Source: DASRRB01 sp036732755 (GTDB taxonomy: Bacteria; Planctomycetota; B15-G4; SIAN01). From it: 36,513 bases of DNA. Shown here piece by piece: positions 34,346 through 36,513 of the stretch (positions are counted from its first letter, which is position 1; every line of letters begins with the position of its first letter). The stretch lies in NCBI GenBank assembly GCA_036732755.1, contig DAINBU010000047.1:1-36513 (forward strand). Reading direction: 5' to 3'. A model generated the notes under the pieces. That model was not told the origin of the DNA. It was given only the letters and a program-made list of their open reading frames with translations, and searched no databases. A program made the position numbers and the translations under genes.

Positions 34346-35509
34346 TCACTTGCCCGGCTCGGAGCGGGCGAGGAGGGCGTGCTCCCGCAGGACGGCGTAC
34401 GCGGCGCGCGCGACCTCCCAGCGCGCGGTCGCGCGCTTCGACGTGAACTCGGCGATCTTGCGCTCGCTCGCCGTGTCGTCCTGGATCAGCGTGTCGATTT
34501 TCGAGAGGAAGTCGCCGCGCGAGTCGAAACCGCCGATGCGCGCCGCCGCCTTCTCGAGGTCGCCGCCGTCGAGGCCGCACAGGTACAGCAGCCGCGCGCG
34601 CAGCCCCTCGTGCGTGCCGCGGATCGGCGCCTCGGGATTGACGAAGACGTTGGCGGCCGCATCGATCCAGACGCGGTACTTGAAGAGCTTGAGGAAGCCC
34701 GCGCCCACCTTCTCGTAGAGCGGCTGCGCGACGTGCGACGGGATGGGCGAGACCCACGAGTCGTCCTTCAGCAGCAGGCGCGCGTAGGCGATCACGTCGA
34801 CGTCGGGCATGTCGTGCGAGGTGCCCGACGCCCACGCGTCGTAGAGCGTGACCTCGGGGTAGGCCTTGCCGTTCAGGTCGCAGTAGACGTGGTCGAAGTG
34901 GAGCGCGAGCGGGTCGATCGTGGCGTCGAAGTCGAAGCGCGCCGTGACCCACGCGACCAGACGGTCGGTGCCCGGCGGATAGCCGAACAGGAAGTTGCGC
35001 AGCGATTCGTCGGCGCTCGGGGCGCCGCCGAGGTCGAGCCCGCAGTTGCGGCCGAAGTCGTAGCGCACCGTCCCGAAGTAGGAGGTCTGATTCTCCCACG
35101 GCCGGTAGAGCTCGCGCTTCTCCGCGGCGTCGGCGTCGGACGGGGAGGCGACGACGCGATTCACGAGGCCGCGCGCGTAGACCTTCGGGTCGTAGTACTC
35201 GGGCGCCGGCGCCGCCACGACCTCGAGCTCCTTGACGGCGCGGTCGCGCCAGCCGAGGAGCTGGCGCAGGCTCGGCTCGCGCGTCGCCTCGATGCGCCGC
35301 GCGATCTCGGCGACCACGGCGTCGCGCTCCTCCCGCGGCGCGGCGTCGAAGGCGCGGCAGCCGTCGTCGAGCTCGCTCGCCGAGGGGTCGCGCTCGGGGC
35401 GGGCGGCAGGCGCCGCGACGGGGGCGGCGGGCGCGGACGGGGTCGGCGGGGCGGGGGGAGCGTTCTGCAGCGCAAGCGCGAGGGCGAACGTCCCGGCGTG
35501 GGGCAGCAA
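34346..35509 (-). CDS. Unrecognised secreted protein, 387 residues
   Basis: The start is TTG 35509, supported by AAGGAG (complement of 35516-35521) six bases upstream. The N-terminus is weakly hydrophobic (TFALALALQN) and then Pro/Ala-rich to about residue 40, like a signal peptide and tether. The rest is a mixed globular domain with many Tyr, Trp, Asp and His: YFGTVRYDFGRNCGLDLGG, HFDHVYCDLNGK, DAWASGTSHDMPDVD and HVAQPLYEKVGAGFLK. I do not recognise the family. The C-terminal ~100 residues are helical. It is divergent from the hydrolase gene across 102 bp. Confidence 0.75.
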   Translation of the reverse strand: MLPHAGTFALALALQNAPPAPPTPSAPAAPVAAPAARPERDPSASELDDGCRAFDAAPREERDAVVAEIARRIEATREPSLRQLLGWRDRAVKELEVVAAPAPEYYDPKVYARGLVNRVVASPSDADAAEKRELYRPWENQTSYFGTVRYDFGRNCGLDLGGAPSADESLRNFLFGYPPGTDRLVAWVTARFDFDATIDPLALHFDHVYCDLNGKAYPEVTLYDAWASGTSHDMPDVDVIAYARLLLKDDSWVSPIPSHVAQPLYEKVGAGFLKLFKYRVWIDAAANVFVNPEAPIRGTHEGLRARLLYLCGLDGGDLEKAAARIGGFDSRGDFLSKIDTLIQDDTASERKIAEFTSKRATARWEVARAAYAVLREHALLARSEPGK

Positions 35510-35515
35510 TCAGGT

Positions 35516-35521
35516 CTCCTT
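35516..35521 (-). promoter_or_regulatory. Ribosome binding site that fixes a TTG start
   Basis: Minus-strand AAGGAG, six bases before TTG 35509. No ATG or GTG is equally well placed, so it decides the start. Confidence 0.7.
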
Positions 35522-35611
35522 GCTTCGAACGCCGCGGCTCGCGCATGAGTACGCTCGAATCGCGAAAGAGTACCGCGACCTCCGCGGACCCACCGCAGGA
35601 CCTTCGCCGAC

Positions 35612-36331
35612 ATGGCAAAGCCGCTTCGTTCCCCGCGTGCCGATGACAGGGAGACGAACGGCGCCGCGGTCGGGTCCGCAGGCGAGGGGCGGGAACACGT
35701 CGTCCTGGTGCACGGCCTCCTGCGCACGCCGCGCTCGTGGATCACCGTGCGCCGCCACCTCGAGCGCGAGGACTTCTCGACCGGCGTCTTCGGGTACCCG
35801 AGCCTGCGCGGCGGTCTCGAGCCCCATGGGCGGGCGCTCGCGGCGGAGCTGCGCCGCCTCGACGTGCGCGGCCGTTTCGCGCGCGTCCACCTCGTCGGCC
35901 ACAGCCTCGGCAACCTGGTCATCCGCGCCGCGCTCGCGCACGTCCGGCCGAAGAACCTCGGCCGCGTCGTCATGCTGGTGCCGCCCAACCGCGGCTCGTC
36001 GGTCGCGCGCCGCCTCGCGCGGCTGCTCGGCGACCTCTTCCCGGTCCTGCGCGACCTCTCCGACGCCGACGGGAGCGCGGCGCGCCAGCTCGCCTTCCCG
36101 CCCATGGAGGCGGGCGTGATCGCGGCGCGCTTCGACCACGTCGTCGCCGAGTCGAGCACCCATTGCCCGGGTGAGGCCGACCACTTGCTGGTGGGCGCCT
36201 CGCACGGCTGGCTCATGTACCGGCCGTCGGTGCAGCGCGCGATCGTCGCGTTCCTGCGTACCGGCCAGTTCCCGCGCCCGCCCCCGACCCCGCAGAAGTC
36301 CCGTCGACGCGAAGAGAGGAGCTCCCGATGA
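35612..36331 (+). CDS. Alpha/beta hydrolase (lipase/esterase-like)
   Basis: 239 residues from ATG 35612. Motifs of the alpha/beta hydrolase fold are in order: HVVLVHGLLRTPRSW (oxyanion HG, about residues 29-43), the nucleophile elbow GHSLGN (Ser about 97), a middle Asp or Glu still to be assigned, and a C-terminal His in GASHGWLM. RxxRGSSVARRL follows the elbow. No signal peptide is evident, so it probably acts in the cytoplasm. The substrate is unknown; the motif is shared by triacylglycerol lipases and other esterases. The Arg/Pro-rich tail is low complexity. Its stop overlaps the next start (ATGA 36328-36331). Confidence 0.85.
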   Translation: MAKPLRSPRADDRETNGAAVGSAGEGREHVVLVHGLLRTPRSWITVRRHLEREDFSTGVFGYPSLRGGLEPHGRALAAELRRLDVRGRFARVHLVGHSLGNLVIRAALAHVRPKNLGRVVMLVPPNRGSSVARRLARLLGDLFPVLRDLSDADGSAARQLAFPPMEAGVIAARFDHVVAESSTHCPGEADHLLVGASHGWLMYRPSVQRAIVAFLRTGQFPRPPPTPQKSRRREERSSR

Positions 36332-36513
36332 TCCGCCGCCTCGTCCTGCTCGCCGCGCCCCTGCTCGCCCTCCTCGCCGGGGCCGCGACGCCGGCGCAGC
36401 CTGCGGCACGCGCCGCCGACCGCGTGGTGCTGAAGAGCGGGCGCGAGCTCTTCGGGAAGTTCGGGAGCGAGCGCGCCCACAAGGTCTACTTCGTCGACGA
36501 CGAGATCGGCGCG
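36328..36513 (+). CDS. Exported protein, 3' end cut off
   Basis: 62 codons remain in the window. ATG 36328 has GAGGAG at 36316-36321, six bases before it, and overlaps the hydrolase stop. The signal peptide (RRLVLLAAPLLALLAGAAT, then ATPAQPAARA) is followed by DRVVLKSGRELFGKFGSE, a short beta-strand motif like the small exported modules common in planctomycetes. The rest lies beyond the window. Confidence 0.75.
   Translation, partial: MIRRLVLLAAPLLALLAGAATPAQPAARAADRVVLKSGRELFGKFGSERAHKVYFVDDEIGA

Overview
This is a very GC-rich window. It reads as a chromosomal piece of a planctomycete-type bacterium (Planctomycetota or a close relative). The evidence is a cytochrome/DUF1549/DUF1553 (PSD1) protein next to a Tat-exported DUF1501 protein, many secreted PQQ-like propeller proteins, and a MoxR-DUF58-BatA-vWA cluster with a DUF4175-like protein. 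A run of 10 Ns at 31800-31809 marks a scaffold join, so this is probably a draft or metagenome assembly.

Layout. (1) 1-1364: the 3' part of enolase, then a small FtsB/DivIC-like septum protein, a common pairing. (2) 1372-8289: a secreted propeller protein, the PSD1 protein and the DUF1501 protein. (3) 8420-31026: a run of about 12 genes, all on the + strand, with 4-bp or larger overlaps at many junctions. They encode a MoxR ATPase, DUF58, two membrane vWA proteins, a 1542-residue propeller/helical-repeat/propeller protein, two terpene-cyclase-like toroid proteins, a DUF4175-like membrane protein, a 937-residue coiled-coil protein, two tandem paralogous small secreted proteins (the first split by an in-frame TGA) and a 731-residue protein resembling exo-rhamnogalacturonan lyases. 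I read this as one operon for an envelope or periplasmic machine of unknown substrate. (4) 31074-32240 (-): purM, with an odd 22-codon stretch at the N gap. (5) 32241-33278: no gene, but a nested inverted repeat of about 920 bp. Each arm (about 285 bp) can itself fold into a long hairpin whose pairing is kept by compensatory changes between the arms. (6) 33279-36513: larE (-), a small MITE-like palindromic element, an unrecognised secreted protein (-), and divergently an alpha/beta hydrolase followed by the start of another secreted protein.

Best candidates for something undescribed are the structured inverted-repeat element, the TGA-split tandem paralog with apparent constraint beyond the stop, and the long envelope operon as a system. 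No tRNA, rRNA, CRISPR array, transposase or phage gene was recognised.
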